Shown: positions 53,312 through 61,998, counted from the first letter of the stretch. The stretch is 64,000 nucleotides of DNA from Firmicutes bacterium UBA6806 (GCA_002452745.1 DKFC01000044.1:62001-126000); one strand, 5' to 3'. Program-made: numbers and translations. The notes: generated by a model not told the origin, from the letters alone.

Positions 53312-53824
53312 TTACGCTTGATTTTTTAGATACGCAAATAGTCCTCCCGAATCCATTATATCTTTCTCGAGATTGCCTACACCATCACCTTTGAACTCCG
53401 CCCCATTCCTTAGATTTTTAACCGTTCCAGATTGTAAATCAACTTCAATCTGGTCCCCATCTCTTATGAGTTCATCATTTATTGCATCAGATAATCCTTT
53501 GATAAATAAAACCGGATAACCGTTATTGATTGCATTTCTATAATATATTCTCGAACATGTCTCAACCAATATGCAGGGAACACCAGCATATTGTATACAG
53601 TACACTGCATGTTCACGACTTGAACCACATCCAAAATTTTTACCACCGATAATAAAATCGCCCTCTTGTACTTCTTTGGCAAATTTCTCTTTTCCAGGGA
53701 AATATTCAAATGCATATTGAGGCATTAAATTAGGATCTGTTTCCGCCAAATATTTATTATGATATATTAAATCTGTATCGACGTCATCACCAAAAACCCA
53801 CGCTCTACCAACTTTTAATGACAT
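53312..53824 (-). CDS. Aconitase-superfamily dehydratase small subunit (LeuD type)
   Basis: The 170-residue protein is a complete swivelling domain of the LeuD/HacB type: F-G-D-D-V-D-T-D near residue 11 and the signature G-K-N-F-G-C-G-S-S-R-E-H-A near 61. With its large subunit it would isomerise or dehydrate a hydroxy-di- or tricarboxylate through a 4Fe-4S centre. The adjacent large-subunit gene is only an 80-residue 3' remnant, so the enzyme cannot be assembled from this locus. No leucine-pathway genes are near; a catabolic substrate is more likely. Confidence 0.87.
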   Translation of the reverse strand: MSLKVGRAWVFGDDVDTDLIYHNKYLAETDPNLMPQYAFEYFPGKEKFAKEVQEGDFIIGGKNFGCGSSREHAVYCIQYAGVPCILVETCSRIYYRNAINNGYPVLFIKGLSDAINDELIRDGDQIEVDLQSGTVKNLRNGAEFKGDGVGNLEKDIMDSGGLFAYLKNQA

Positions 53825-54057
53825 ACACTCTCGTCCTCCGATTTTTTCAGCAATTCTCTTGGGTCAGTTATACATCCCCTGACAGCTGTTGCCATAGCAG
53901 TCATTGGACTCATAAGATAAGTGTGACTGCCCTTTCCTACTTTTCCGATAAAATTTCTATTGGTCGTCGAACAACCGATATCACCTGATGGAAGTGCTCC
54001 GTAGTGCTCAGCTGTACACAGAGAACAAGTGGGGTTCGTAAATACAATACCTGCGCT
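53815..54057 (-). pseudogene. 3' remnant of an aconitase-superfamily large subunit (LeuC type)
   Basis: Reading the reverse strand from 54057 gives 80 residues without a start. They contain N-P-T-C-S-L-C, S-T-T-N-R-N-F-I-G-K, Y-L-M-S-P-M-T-A-M-A and G-C-I-T-D-P-R, the last part of a LeuC/HacA-type subunit with a cluster-ligand Cys pair. The frame ends 10 bases inside the small-subunit gene. The 5' part is cut by the IS256-type element that starts at 54058. Confidence 0.92.
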
Positions 54058-54970
54058 GGGTGTGTAAAATAAATTGTGCTTTTAGCCATTAAGAAAATAG
54101 ATTAAACTTCAAGAGAGAGGTGCAGAATGGCTAAAGAAAAACGCAAGAACATGCTCAACCGAGAGCAAATGAAGGACTTCATAAAGGAAAATGAAATCCA
54201 AACAGTTGATGATATCCAAAGGGTTCTTAAAGACCTGTTTGCTGAAACGCTTCAAGGAATGCTTGAGGCTGAACTGGATACCCATTTAGGCTATGAAAAG
54301 CATGATGATAACAATAAATCAACTGAAAATCGCAGAAATGGACATAGCTCCAAATCTGTTAGAAGCGATTATGGAGAAGTTGATATTGATGTCCCCCGTG
54401 ATCGAAGTGGTGATTTTGCGCCTGTAATCGTGAAAAAAGGTCAACGCAATGTAACTGGAATCGAAGATCAAATCATCGCATTATACTCAAAAGGCATCAG
54501 TACAAGAGATATTCAAAGCCATTTAGAGCAGCTCTATGGCATTGAGGTCTCACCTACACTGATATCAAATATCACGAATAAGATTATGCCAACCATCAAA
54601 GAATGGCAAAGCAGACCACTTCAAAACACGTATGCATTCGTTTTTCTCGATGCCATTCATTACAAAGTCAAACAAGACGGTATGATAGTCAATAAAGCCT
54701 CATACATGGTCATAGGAATCGACATGGACGGTAGAAAGGATGTCCTTGGAATCTGGATAGGCGAAAATGAAACCGCAAAATTCTGGCTTGTCGTCCTAAA
54801 CGAACTCAAAAACAGAGGTGTCGAAGACATCTTGATTATAAGTGTTGATAATCTCAAGGGCTTAGGTGAAGCTATTTCAGCATGCTATCCAAAATCCGAG
54901 ATTCAAAAGTGTATAGTCCATCAAGTGAGAAATAGCGTAAGATTCGTGAATTATAAGGATCTCAAGAAGA
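54058..54970 (+). mobile_element. Truncated IS256-family insertion sequence
   Basis: The left end is placed at GGGTGTGTAAAATAAATTG, where large-subunit coding sequence stops. The element carries the transposase gene and ends abruptly near 54970 inside it. At that point a truncated TAXI receptor gene begins on the other strand. No right inverted repeat was found, so the element cannot move by itself. The deletion of its right end and of the neighbouring DNA probably happened together. Confidence 0.85.
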
Positions 54971-55047
54971 TACCAATGATATATTTTCACTTGTTCCACC
55001 AGTTGTTTCACTACTACAAATTAATTTTGGGTCATGTTTTTGAATGA
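54127..55047 (+). pseudogene. IS256-family transposase, 3' truncated
   Basis: About 281 residues are genuine transposase, followed by roughly 25 read from the opposite-strand receptor gene. Genuine parts include L-D-T-H-L-G-Y-E-K near residue 54, R-N-G-H-S-S-K near 72, V-F-L-D-A-I-H-Y near 174 (first catalytic Asp) and S-V-D-N-L-K-G near 238 (second Asp). Family members are about 400 residues, so the catalytic Glu region is missing. GAGAGAGG precedes the ATG. Confidence 0.9.
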
Positions 55048-55273
55048 CCTCCGCCAAAACGGTTCCCACCATGTAATAAGAACCTCCACTTGATCCTGTT
55101 GCAATACTAATAATTTCCTGTTCATCATAATTAATTTCATCTGTTGAAACGACTTCAGCACTGGCATCTTTAGATGCCTCTTCAGTTTTTTTTGAATCAC
55201 ACCCCGCTAATGATAATACAAACAACATTGCAACCAATAACAAACATACATTTTTAGATAAATTAAATTTCAT
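54970..55273 (-). pseudogene. 5' fragment of a second TAXI-type TRAP receptor
   Basis: From an ATG at 55273 (9 bases after GGAGGAG) about 100 residues are readable: a lipoprotein signal ending L-S-L-A-G-C-D-S, then I-S-I-A-T-G-S-S-G-G-S-Y-Y near residue 57 and G-G-T-S-E-N-I-S-L. This corresponds to the first third of the intact TAXI receptor at 58267-59268. The frame stops at 54962 just after the junction with the insertion element. It was probably the first gene of an operon that led to the dehydratase genes. Confidence 0.88.
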
Positions 55274-55428
55274 ATCCAAACACTCCTCCTAAATTTTTTA
55301 ATAGACAAACTCTATTCTATCCCCCTTTTGTACGTTTATTCATACGTGTCTATGATTTAACAATCTCACGTTTATCCAATCATATCATCCACAGAATCCA
55401 TTGTTTAGCACATAATTTTATAGTTTGC

Positions 55429-55443
55429 GCAACTTTTAGTTGC
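55429..55443. promoter_or_regulatory. Inverted repeat upstream of the truncated TAXI gene
   Basis: GCAACT and AGTTGC flank TTT in the 55274-55633 gap. The motif ACGTTTA also appears three times nearby, at 55332-55338, 55368-55374 and 55454-55460. These are candidate control sites of the remnant operon; support is pattern only. Confidence 0.4.
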
Positions 55444-55463
55444 AACCTTGTTCACGTTTAAAA

Positions 55464-55506
55464 AAAGCTAGGGAAATACATCACTATCACGTATTTCTCT
55501 AGCTTT
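55464..55506 (-). terminator. Terminator of the TRAP/aldolase operon
   Basis: On the reverse strand AAAGCTAGAGAAATAC pairs with GTATTTCCCTAGCTTT (one G-U pair) and is followed by further T. It lies 127 bases after the RraA-like gene. Confidence 0.9.
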
Positions 55507-55562
55507 ATCAAAACCACTATTCACCAATGTCCGATTAAAATAATCGTTTAATTCCCCAAAAA

Positions 55563-55612
55563 TGCCAATGTTTCAGCGCTACTCCTCAGAGCACCCGAAA
55601 AAAACATTGGCA
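55563..55612. repeat. Long-loop inverted repeat after the RraA-like gene
   Basis: TGCCAATGTTT (55563-55573) and AAACATTGGCA (55602-55612) are exact inverse copies separated by 28 bases. It lies between the gene stop and the terminator and may stabilise the 3' end of the transcript. Confidence 0.5.
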
Positions 55613-55633
55613 CGGTTATTTAGTTGGACTTTC

Positions 55634-56329
55634 CTATTTGATGATCCCTAGTGTTCTCAATTTTTCATCAATATCTGCTTTGACGACAATTTCCTGTTCA
55701 ATCTCAATCGCTCTCTTTTCCTCATATGCCAACTTTTTCTCTGCGCCTTCCAGTATTGCAGCGGCATATTCTGGCGCAATGACCACAAGTCCATTTTGAT
55801 CGCCGACGATATAATCTCCCGGCAGTACGGGAACACCCCCACAACTAATTGGCAAATTAATTTCTCCTGGGCCTTCCTTATCGCCCACACAAGAGACCAC
55901 ACCACTTGCAAACACTGGCATTTTCTTGTCCCTCAGGTCTTGTACGTCCCGAATGCAACCGTCTATTACAATGCCTGCAATTCCCTTTTTAAAAGCAGAT
56001 GACCCCATCAGATCACCCATAACGCAGTAATTGGTACAGCCACCTGTATCCACCACGATTACATCACCTTCCTCAGCGAGGCCAATTGCCTTGTGAAGCA
56101 TCAGATTATCTCCTGGTCGCAAACGGACGGTCAGTGCTGGTCCAGCAATTCTCGTGTCATCACATACTGGCTTTATTCTAGGGTGCATGGTATTGAATTT
56201 ATTGAGTCCATCACTTAAAGCAGGGGTTCCACAAGCCTTTAGTTTCTCAAGAATGCTCAAATCAGTAGGCCTTTTAAAGTCCCCTGCTATGCAAAATCCT
56301 ATTTTTCCTTGAACAATTTCCCGTTTCAT
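55634..56329 (-). CDS. RraA-like / CHA-HMG aldolase-family lyase
   Basis: The 231-residue protein has the RraA/aldolase II-type fold: G-T-P-A-L-S-D-G near residue 34, G-D-V-I-V-V-D-T-G-G near 87, and V-I-D-G-C-I-R-D near 120 with the Arg-Asp pair used by 4-carboxy-4-hydroxy-2-oxoadipate (CHA) and 4-hydroxy-4-methyl-2-oxoglutarate aldolases. Those enzymes use a divalent metal to release pyruvate. The operon context with a GalB-like hydratase favours an aldolase rather than an RNase E inhibitor. GGAG precedes the ATG. It is the last gene of its operon. Confidence 0.85.
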   Translation of the reverse strand: MKREIVQGKIGFCIAGDFKRPTDLSILEKLKACGTPALSDGLNKFNTMHPRIKPVCDDTRIAGPALTVRLRPGDNLMLHKAIGLAEEGDVIVVDTGGCTNYCVMGDLMGSSAFKKGIAGIVIDGCIRDVQDLRDKKMPVFASGVVSCVGDKEGPGEINLPISCGGVPVLPGDYIVGDQNGLVVIAPEYAAAILEGAEKKLAYEEKRAIEIEQEIVVKADIDEKLRTLGIIK

Positions 56330-56349
56330 ATTTTCTCCATTCTATCACT

Positions 56350-58239
56350 TTATATATTTTCTGCCATTATCTGATTTTTGTTGAATTTCAGCGATATAAT
56401 CAAAACCAATCCGCCAACTGCCAGCCCAATAATATTGCAAATTACTGGATGGGATATAAACAGACAGATTGCACAGGGGACTAGTATCAGTCTGGAAACC
56501 ATGTTTAGATTTCTACCTCCCCATCCAATGAGCGCCATGGCTAAGAATACACATCCAATCAGTGCCGTCACAAATGCAAATACGATGTTGACAGCCGATC
56601 CAATCATAAGGAGATCGTAATTATACGCAAAGACAAATGGAATGATAAAACCAGTTGCCGCCAATTTCATGGCATCTTTTCCCGTTTCCCAAATGCTGGC
56701 CTCTGCAATGCCTGCCGCTGCAAAGGTGGACAGTGCCACTGGAGGCGTAATGGTGGACAATGCGCCAAAATAGAGGATGAAGAGATGCGCCGCCATTGGA
56801 ATAACCCCCATCTTGATAATGGCAGGTGCAACCAAAACAGCTAAAACCATATAGGCGGCACTGGTTGGAAGTCCCATCCCAAGCAATAAGCTGGTGAGCA
56901 TAGCCAGAATCAAGGCAATCATCAAATTTCCATTGGCAATACCAGTGATGATTCCACTGATTTTCAGCCCCAATCCAGTGATATTGATGACACTCATGAT
57001 AATGCCTGCAGTGATACAGGCTGCGGCAATTGGTGCAATCCCAGCTACAGCTCCTTTGAGTGCATATAAAATATTTTTTAAAGTCATGTTTTCTCTATTT
57101 TTGATAAAGCCAACAATCATGGTGATGATGATGGCATAGAATGCCGATTTCTTAGCACTGTATCCTTTGACCAGCATAACAACCAATACAATTAGGGGTG
57201 CAAAGAACAGCCATCCGTTTTTTAGAACATCACCAAAGCGCTTTAGTTCGCTTTCATCCGCCGCGGGAATATTCTCTTTTCGCGCAGTGAAATACACCGA
57301 AAGCGACAGCGTCAAATAGTATAAGATGGAGGGAATCAGTGCCGCTATGGCTATCTTTCCATATTCAATCCCCGTGAGTTCACTCATTAGAAATGCCACA
57401 GCTCCCATCACTGGTGGCATGATCTGTCCACCACTGGATGAAACCGCTTCTACAGCTCCAGCCATGCTGCCTCTATAGCCTACTTTTTTCATGAGAGGAA
57501 TGGTGAAAGTTCCAGTTGTCACAACATTTGCCGCACCAGAGCCATTGATGGTTCCCATGAGCATGCTTGAATAAACTGCCGCTTGCGCTGGGCCACCTCT
57601 TGCCTTTCCAGCAATTGAGAAAGCCAAGTCCACGAAGAAAGTGCCAGCACCTGTAAGTTCTAGCAGGGCGCCGAACAACACAAATAGAAAGATAAACTGT
57701 GCCGATACGTAGAGGGTTTGTCCATAGAGACCACTGCTCACATTGGCATATAGCTCTGTCATCAATCTCTGAAATGAAAACTTGCCAGTTTTAAACACCC
57801 CTGGGATGTAGCGGCCATAGAGTCCATATACAATAAATAGAATTGAGATGACGGGCAGTATCTTACCCAACATTCGAGTGGATATCAACAACACACAGAT
57901 AACCGATAAAACCGATATTAAAACTTCTGTATTGGTGTAAATACCTGCACTCTGTATTGCTTTTTCCTGTAGTACAATTACATATAATGAGATGAACACC
58001 GACATGATGAGCAATAACAGGTCGATGATTTTACCGCCTTTGATCTTTAGAGGTCTGGTGATGATGATATAACTACTGACAAATGCCCAGTGAATTGCCG
58101 ATTGCGCATATGATGTCATAACCCCTATTGAAGCGGTGTATAAGTGAAACAAAGCCATGCCAATTGCGATTCCGAAAACGGCGATATCAGTAATCTTCTG
58201 CCCCTTGCTTGGTATTGCCTTGTCAACAGTTTGAGCCAT
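56350..58239 (-). CDS. TRAP transporter permease, 4TM/12TM fusion (TAXI type)
   Basis: The 629-residue protein combines the small and large TRAP membrane subunits. About five helices lie in the first 180 residues, then about twelve with family motifs G-T-I-N-G-S-G-A-A-N-V near residue 230, G-G-Q-I-M-P-P-V-M-G near 270 and L-G-M-G-L-P-T-S-A-A-Y near 450. It takes up an organic acid using an ion gradient and the TAXI receptor encoded 27 bases upstream. AAGGGG precedes the ATG at 58239. Confidence 0.93.
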   Translation of the reverse strand: MAQTVDKAIPSKGQKITDIAVFGIAIGMALFHLYTASIGVMTSYAQSAIHWAFVSSYIIITRPLKIKGGKIIDLLLLIMSVFISLYVIVLQEKAIQSAGIYTNTEVLISVLSVICVLLISTRMLGKILPVISILFIVYGLYGRYIPGVFKTGKFSFQRLMTELYANVSSGLYGQTLYVSAQFIFLFVLFGALLELTGAGTFFVDLAFSIAGKARGGPAQAAVYSSMLMGTINGSGAANVVTTGTFTIPLMKKVGYRGSMAGAVEAVSSSGGQIMPPVMGAVAFLMSELTGIEYGKIAIAALIPSILYYLTLSLSVYFTARKENIPAADESELKRFGDVLKNGWLFFAPLIVLVVMLVKGYSAKKSAFYAIIITMIVGFIKNRENMTLKNILYALKGAVAGIAPIAAACITAGIIMSVINITGLGLKISGIITGIANGNLMIALILAMLTSLLLGMGLPTSAAYMVLAVLVAPAIIKMGVIPMAAHLFILYFGALSTITPPVALSTFAAAGIAEASIWETGKDAMKLAATGFIIPFVFAYNYDLLMIGSAVNIVFAFVTALIGCVFLAMALIGWGGRNLNMVSRLILVPCAICLFISHPVICNIIGLAVGGLVLIISLKFNKNQIMAENI

Positions 58240-58266
58240 TTCTTACCCCTTTCCGATACTGAAAGA

Positions 58267-59268
58267 TTATTTTAAAACGCCGATTTCACGATAGTATCTT
58301 TCTGCACCGGGATGTAACCTAGACATTGTTGAGGCTGCTGTCTCCGGTGTAATTTCTTTTACCACATCATGTGACTCCAAATAGGATTCTCTATTTTCGA
58401 GTGCTTGTTTGACAAATTCATAGATTACATCTTCATCCACATCATTGTTCGCAAAGATTTCAGTCATAATTTTAAGTGTATCAACCTCTTCATCAATGCC
58501 GTTGTATGTGCCTGCTGGAATTGTATATCTAGCGTAAAATGGATTTTTTTCAATGACTTTATCCAACACTTCTGGTGATGCTTTAACCATTGCGATTGTT
58601 CCCTGTGAACTTGCATTTAACATGGCACTTGTCGGGATACCTCCCACGAAGAAAGTCGCATCGATCTCACCATCTGTAAGTGCAGAGAGCCCTTCATCAA
58701 ACGCCATATAGTAAGGCTTGATATCCGTTTCAGGATCAATTCCATATTCTCTTAAAATTGCTTTTGACATCTCCACAATTGTGGTACTTGGAGGTCCAAG
58801 ACACACTTTTTTGCCTTTTAAATCCGCATAGGTTTCTATGCCACTTGTCTTTAAAGTACTCATTTGACCTGCTGACATATAAAGACTCATCACAGCTGAA
58901 ATATTCTGTTCATTTCCATCATATGAACCCGTTCCAGTAGTTGCCCAATAAACGCCATCAGCATTTGAAAACCCCATTTCAATCTCACCTGAATTGGTCA
59001 AATTAATGTTTTCAACAGAACCTTTTGTGGATTGAACCGTTGCTGTTAAGAACTCCGAATGGTTTGAGACAGCCTGAGACATCGCCGCTGCCACAACATA
59101 ATAAGTACCCGCAGTTCCGCCTGTACCTATGGTTACATCCGTAGCCGCATGTTTAGTCGCACCAGTTTCTTGAGCCGCTGGCGCAGATGCGTTCCCACCA
59201 CATCCAACAAGCAACATTCCACCAATTAAAACTGCTGCGACTAATTTTGATAGCTTCTTCATCATCAT
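58267..59268 (-). CDS. TAXI family TRAP transporter solute receptor
   Basis: The 333-residue lipoprotein has a signal ending L-L-V-G-C-G-G and the TAXI pattern T-I-G-T-G-G-T-A-G-T-Y-Y near residue 45, S-V-E-N-I-N-L near 85 and G-P-P-S-T-T near 155. TAXI receptors bind carboxylates such as glutamate, 2-oxoglutarate or other di- and tricarboxylates. The ATG at 59268 follows GAGGAG by about 8 bases; an upstream TTG/ATG version lacks a site. It sits between the PIG-L and permease genes. Confidence 0.92.
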   Translation of the reverse strand: MMMKKLSKLVAAVLIGGMLLVGCGGNASAPAAQETGATKHAATDVTIGTGGTAGTYYVVAAAMSQAVSNHSEFLTATVQSTKGSVENINLTNSGEIEMGFSNADGVYWATTGTGSYDGNEQNISAVMSLYMSAGQMSTLKTSGIETYADLKGKKVCLGPPSTTIVEMSKAILREYGIDPETDIKPYYMAFDEGLSALTDGEIDATFFVGGIPTSAMLNASSQGTIAMVKASPEVLDKVIEKNPFYARYTIPAGTYNGIDEEVDTLKIMTEIFANNDVDEDVIYEFVKQALENRESYLESHDVVKEITPETAASTMSRLHPGAERYYREIGVLK

Positions 59269-59293
59269 AAACCTACTCCTCACTTTTTATGAA

Positions 59294-60022
59294 TTAATAT
59301 AGTTCATCCCCGCATGTTGGAAAGTAATTTGCAAAGCTCTCTGCGTATTTATACATTTGATTGCCTGAAATTCGCCTGATGTGATTTCCTCTGAGAAACG
59401 CCCTCTGGGTATAGTATTCAATTAGATGGCTCTGCGCCTTGAAGCATTTCATGGCCTCTACTTTTTGCTCATAAACATCGGTAATATCTATAAAACTCCC
59501 TGGTACATAATGACTCAATTCCGTTTGATGAGGCTCAAATCCAAAAATTCTCATCTGTTTTGTAGTTTTGGTTCCATCAATTTTGACACCGTTAGAATTA
59601 CTCATAATACTGCATCTATAAGTGAAATCACTCACTTGATTGTGGTCTGGATTCAGCACGTCAAAACGGTCATGGGTGAGAATAATATCAGGCTGAACGT
59701 CTCTAATCTTCACAACCATTCTCTCTTCTAGTTCTGCTCCGAATGTCATCGGATAATCCTGCAAATCCCAAAATTCTATGTTTTGAATTCCTAGAATTTT
59801 GGCAGCATTTTTTGTTTCCTCAAATCGAATGGCCTTGACACTCTCTGCAGTGGCATCAGCCATTTTCCAAAGATCATTGCTCTCTCCTCTGCCACCAAAG
59901 CTCAGTACGACAACATGAACATCTGCCCCTTCTTTGATATATTTTGCAATCGTGCCACCTGCTCTCCATACATAGTCAGCTGCATGTGCACTGACCACTA
60001 GCATTTTCTTTCCCTGTATCAT
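59294..60022 (-). CDS. PIG-L family protein, GalB (4-oxalomesaconate hydratase)-like
   Basis: The 242-residue protein has the PIG-L fold. The usual A-H-P-D-D motif reads S-A-H-A-A-D-Y-V-W-R-A-G-G near residue 11, and the second metal site is D-H-N-Q-V near 125. The first motif keeps the His and second Asp metal ligands but has Ala where deacetylases have the catalytic Asp. That variant, together with L-S-F-G-G-R-G-E-S near 40, is like the GalB hydratase as I recall it. It would hydrate 4-oxalomesaconate or an analogue. GGAG precedes the ATG at 60022. Confidence 0.82.
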   Translation of the reverse strand: MIQGKKMLVVSAHAADYVWRAGGTIAKYIKEGADVHVVVLSFGGRGESNDLWKMADATAESVKAIRFEETKNAAKILGIQNIEFWDLQDYPMTFGAELEERMVVKIRDVQPDIILTHDRFDVLNPDHNQVSDFTYRCSIMSNSNGVKIDGTKTTKQMRIFGFEPHQTELSHYVPGSFIDITDVYEQKVEAMKCFKAQSHLIEYYTQRAFLRGNHIRRISGNQMYKYAESFANYFPTCGDELY

Positions 60023-60082
60023 TTTAAGCTCCTTAACAAGTTATTTTTTTTTTCTCATCTTGACTTTCCAGATTGAAACACA

Positions 60083-60973
60083 CTATTTAAGCAAACTTAC
60101 GGGATTGTGAACGGTCATTTTGCGAATTGCTTCATCACTGAGTCCGCTCTCATACAGTTTGCCAGCAAATTCAAGCAGGCCCTCATCGGGATAAAGTGCT
60201 GTCTTTTGACCTAAATCCGTTCCCAATATGATATTGTCTGGACCAATTGACTTAATTTGTTCTAAAGTTACATCGAAACCAATCTTTCCAGTTGCGAATG
60301 TCGTATAGCAGTGTTCCATAACCGCACCATATCTTAACAGTTCCCTCTGCTCTTCAACGGTATAAAACGTTGTTGGGAAATCCACATGTGTGATGATGAT
60401 TTTATATACTTTATGCTCTTTGGCAGCTTTAACCAGTGCAAACGTCTCTTCATGAGACATATGACCAGTTGCCAAAATCATATTGTACTTTGCTAAAACA
60501 TCTAACACCTCATGGGTCTCAGTTGTCAATTTTCCTGATTCATTTAAAATTGTAATTGTCGGTGTTTTAATCCCTGACGCCTTCATTTCGATGATAATTT
60601 GAGCCCAATATGGCAATTTTTTATTTGGATTTCCATCAAATACATGTGCAATTTCATGTTTTGAATCGCAAGTCGGAAACCAGACGAGTTTTCCCCCGCT
60701 TCTGCCTGCCATTTCAACAGCTGATGGATTGATGCCCCCAACTGAGCTGTTCAAGCACATTGTGCCCACTGCATGACATTTTGGATAAAGTGTATTAATG
60801 ATTTCCGCTCTTTCAGATGTACAGAAATAGTGACTTTTGATTGCATATCCAGCCATTCCACTGTCGATAATTCTCTGCGCCATTTCAATGTCTGTCATCT
60901 TTCGCGGCAGAATATCAGGTGCAGAGTGAATGTGTAAATCATATGCGCCTTGAATCAATTCTTGATATTTCAT
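60083..60973 (-). CDS. DUF6282 amidohydrolase-like metal-dependent hydrolase
   Basis: The 296-residue protein looks like a TIM-barrel metal hydrolase: Y-D-L-H-I-H-S-A-P-D near residue 11, L-A-T-G-H-M-S-H near 168, I-I-T-H-V-D near 195 and L-G-T-D-L-G near 252 give His/Asp ligands in order. I match it to DUF6282, whose reaction is not known to me. In the meta-cleavage pathway a related amidohydrolase (LigI) opens a pyrone lactone, so a lactonase or amidase role fits. The ATG at 60973 follows GAGGAGG by 6 bases. It is the first gene of the operon. Confidence 0.8.
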   Translation of the reverse strand: MKYQELIQGAYDLHIHSAPDILPRKMTDIEMAQRIIDSGMAGYAIKSHYFCTSERAEIINTLYPKCHAVGTMCLNSSVGGINPSAVEMAGRSGGKLVWFPTCDSKHEIAHVFDGNPNKKLPYWAQIIIEMKASGIKTPTITILNESGKLTTETHEVLDVLAKYNMILATGHMSHEETFALVKAAKEHKVYKIIITHVDFPTTFYTVEEQRELLRYGAVMEHCYTTFATGKIGFDVTLEQIKSIGPDNIILGTDLGQKTALYPDEGLLEFAGKLYESGLSDEAIRKMTVHNPVSLLK

Positions 60974-60989
60974 CAATTACCTCCTCTAT

Positions 60990-61061
60990 ATTGTATTCTA
61001 AATTGTTCTACAATATTGAATTGTATACCCCAATGGTAACACCTTGAAAATAGGTTGTCAA
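60990..61061 (-). promoter_or_regulatory. Promoter and candidate GntR operator of the TRAP/aldolase operon
   Basis: On the reverse strand TTGACA (61061-61056) and TACCAT (61038-61033) are 17 bases apart. Just downstream, 60990-61026 contains overlapping ATTGT and ACAAT half-sites, including ATTGTTCTACAAT at 61003-61015. The core AACAAT/ATTGTT is shared with both regulator promoters. Confidence 0.75.
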
Positions 61062-61119
61062 TACGAACTTTCAAATAAAAAATATGCATAGATTTTTATA
61101 AAGATTTGAAATTTAAATG

Positions 61120-61173
61120 TTTACAAGATTTAGCATTATGGTATGATATAAAGGTCATTGTTCAACAAAATTG
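61120..61173 (+). promoter_or_regulatory. Promoter and operator-like site of the first GntR gene
   Basis: TTTACA (61120-61125) and TATGAT (61142-61147) are 16 bases apart. Downstream lie the palindrome TTGTTCAACAA (61158-61168) and the 13-base TTCAACAAAATTG (61161-61173), which recurs with one change before the second GntR gene. Confidence 0.7.
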
Positions 61174-61189
61174 TATTGCGGAGGAAAAA

Positions 61190-61831
61190 ATGGCTAACCA
61201 AACTTTACAAGTCTATGAAGCTATAAGAGATGATATAAAAAATGGCAAATACTCACCTGCGGAGAGTTTAAAAGAAGTGGAACTGGCAAATGAGTACAAC
61301 GCCAGTCGAAATACAATTAAAAAATCACTACTGATGCTTGAAAAAGAAGGCTTTGTGGTTATTGAACCCAATAAGGGAGCTAAAGTGAGAGCCTATTCTT
61401 TGGAGGAAGTATTGAATTTTTTGGAACTGAGATCTGTTTTAGAAGGGTTTATCACTGAGTTGACTGTACCCATGTTAAAAAAGGCTGATATTGCCAAGCT
61501 GGAATCCATCCTCAATCAGATGAGGACTCATTTTGAAAATCATGCCTTGATTGAACATTCAAAGTGCAATCATCAATTTCACATGATACTGCATGAGGCC
61601 TGCCCCAATACTTTGGCAGTTCAAATGTCCAATTCCCTAAAAAATCAGATGAGCAAGTACAACACCAAAACCATTTTAATTCCCGGTAGAAATGAAGCCT
61701 CTATTGCAGAACATTCAGCAATATTAAAAGCGATCCAGAACGGTGAGGCCCAGCTCGCTGGCTCTTTAATGAAAAGACATATTTTAAATGTGAGGGAGAC
61801 TTTCAAAGAACATTACACCCTTTTGATATAA
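61190..61831 (+). CDS. GntR/FCD family regulator, first paralogue
   Basis: The 213-residue protein has an N-terminal GntR winged helix (L-A-N-E-Y-N-A-S-R-N-T-I-K-K near residue 36) and an FCD-type helical effector domain with His residues suited to a metal/carboxylate site (Q-F-H-M-I-L-H near 130, A-E-H-S-A-I near 170). It is divergent from the TRAP/aldolase operon and probably represses it until the substrate is present. The ATG at 61190 follows GGAGG; an ATG 28 codons upstream overlaps the operator. Confidence 0.9.
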   Translation: MANQTLQVYEAIRDDIKNGKYSPAESLKEVELANEYNASRNTIKKSLLMLEKEGFVVIEPNKGAKVRAYSLEEVLNFLELRSVLEGFITELTVPMLKKADIAKLESILNQMRTHFENHALIEHSKCNHQFHMILHEACPNTLAVQMSNSLKNQMSKYNTKTILIPGRNEASIAEHSAILKAIQNGEAQLAGSLMKRHILNVRETFKEHYTLLI

Positions 61832-61893
61832 CTGATTACAGCTGATACATGGAGTTTCTATAAAACTAATATAAGTTTCTATATATACAATGA

Positions 61894-61919
61894 AAAACTG
61901 GCATTTTAACGCCAGTTTT
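61894..61919 (+). terminator. Terminator after the first GntR gene
   Basis: AAAACTGGC (61894-61902) and GCCAGTTTT (61911-61919) form a stem with an 8-base loop followed by further T. Confidence 0.9.
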
Positions 61920-61998
61920 TTCACTTATATCAAACCCATTATTGAACGATTGACTTCTCCTCTCTTTATGATAACATAATATAAAACAGACATTATCG

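Noticed and set aside
53312..54057. Leucine biosynthesis leuCD
   Set aside because: No leuA or leuB is near, the large subunit is broken, and the neighbours are catabolic and transport genes.
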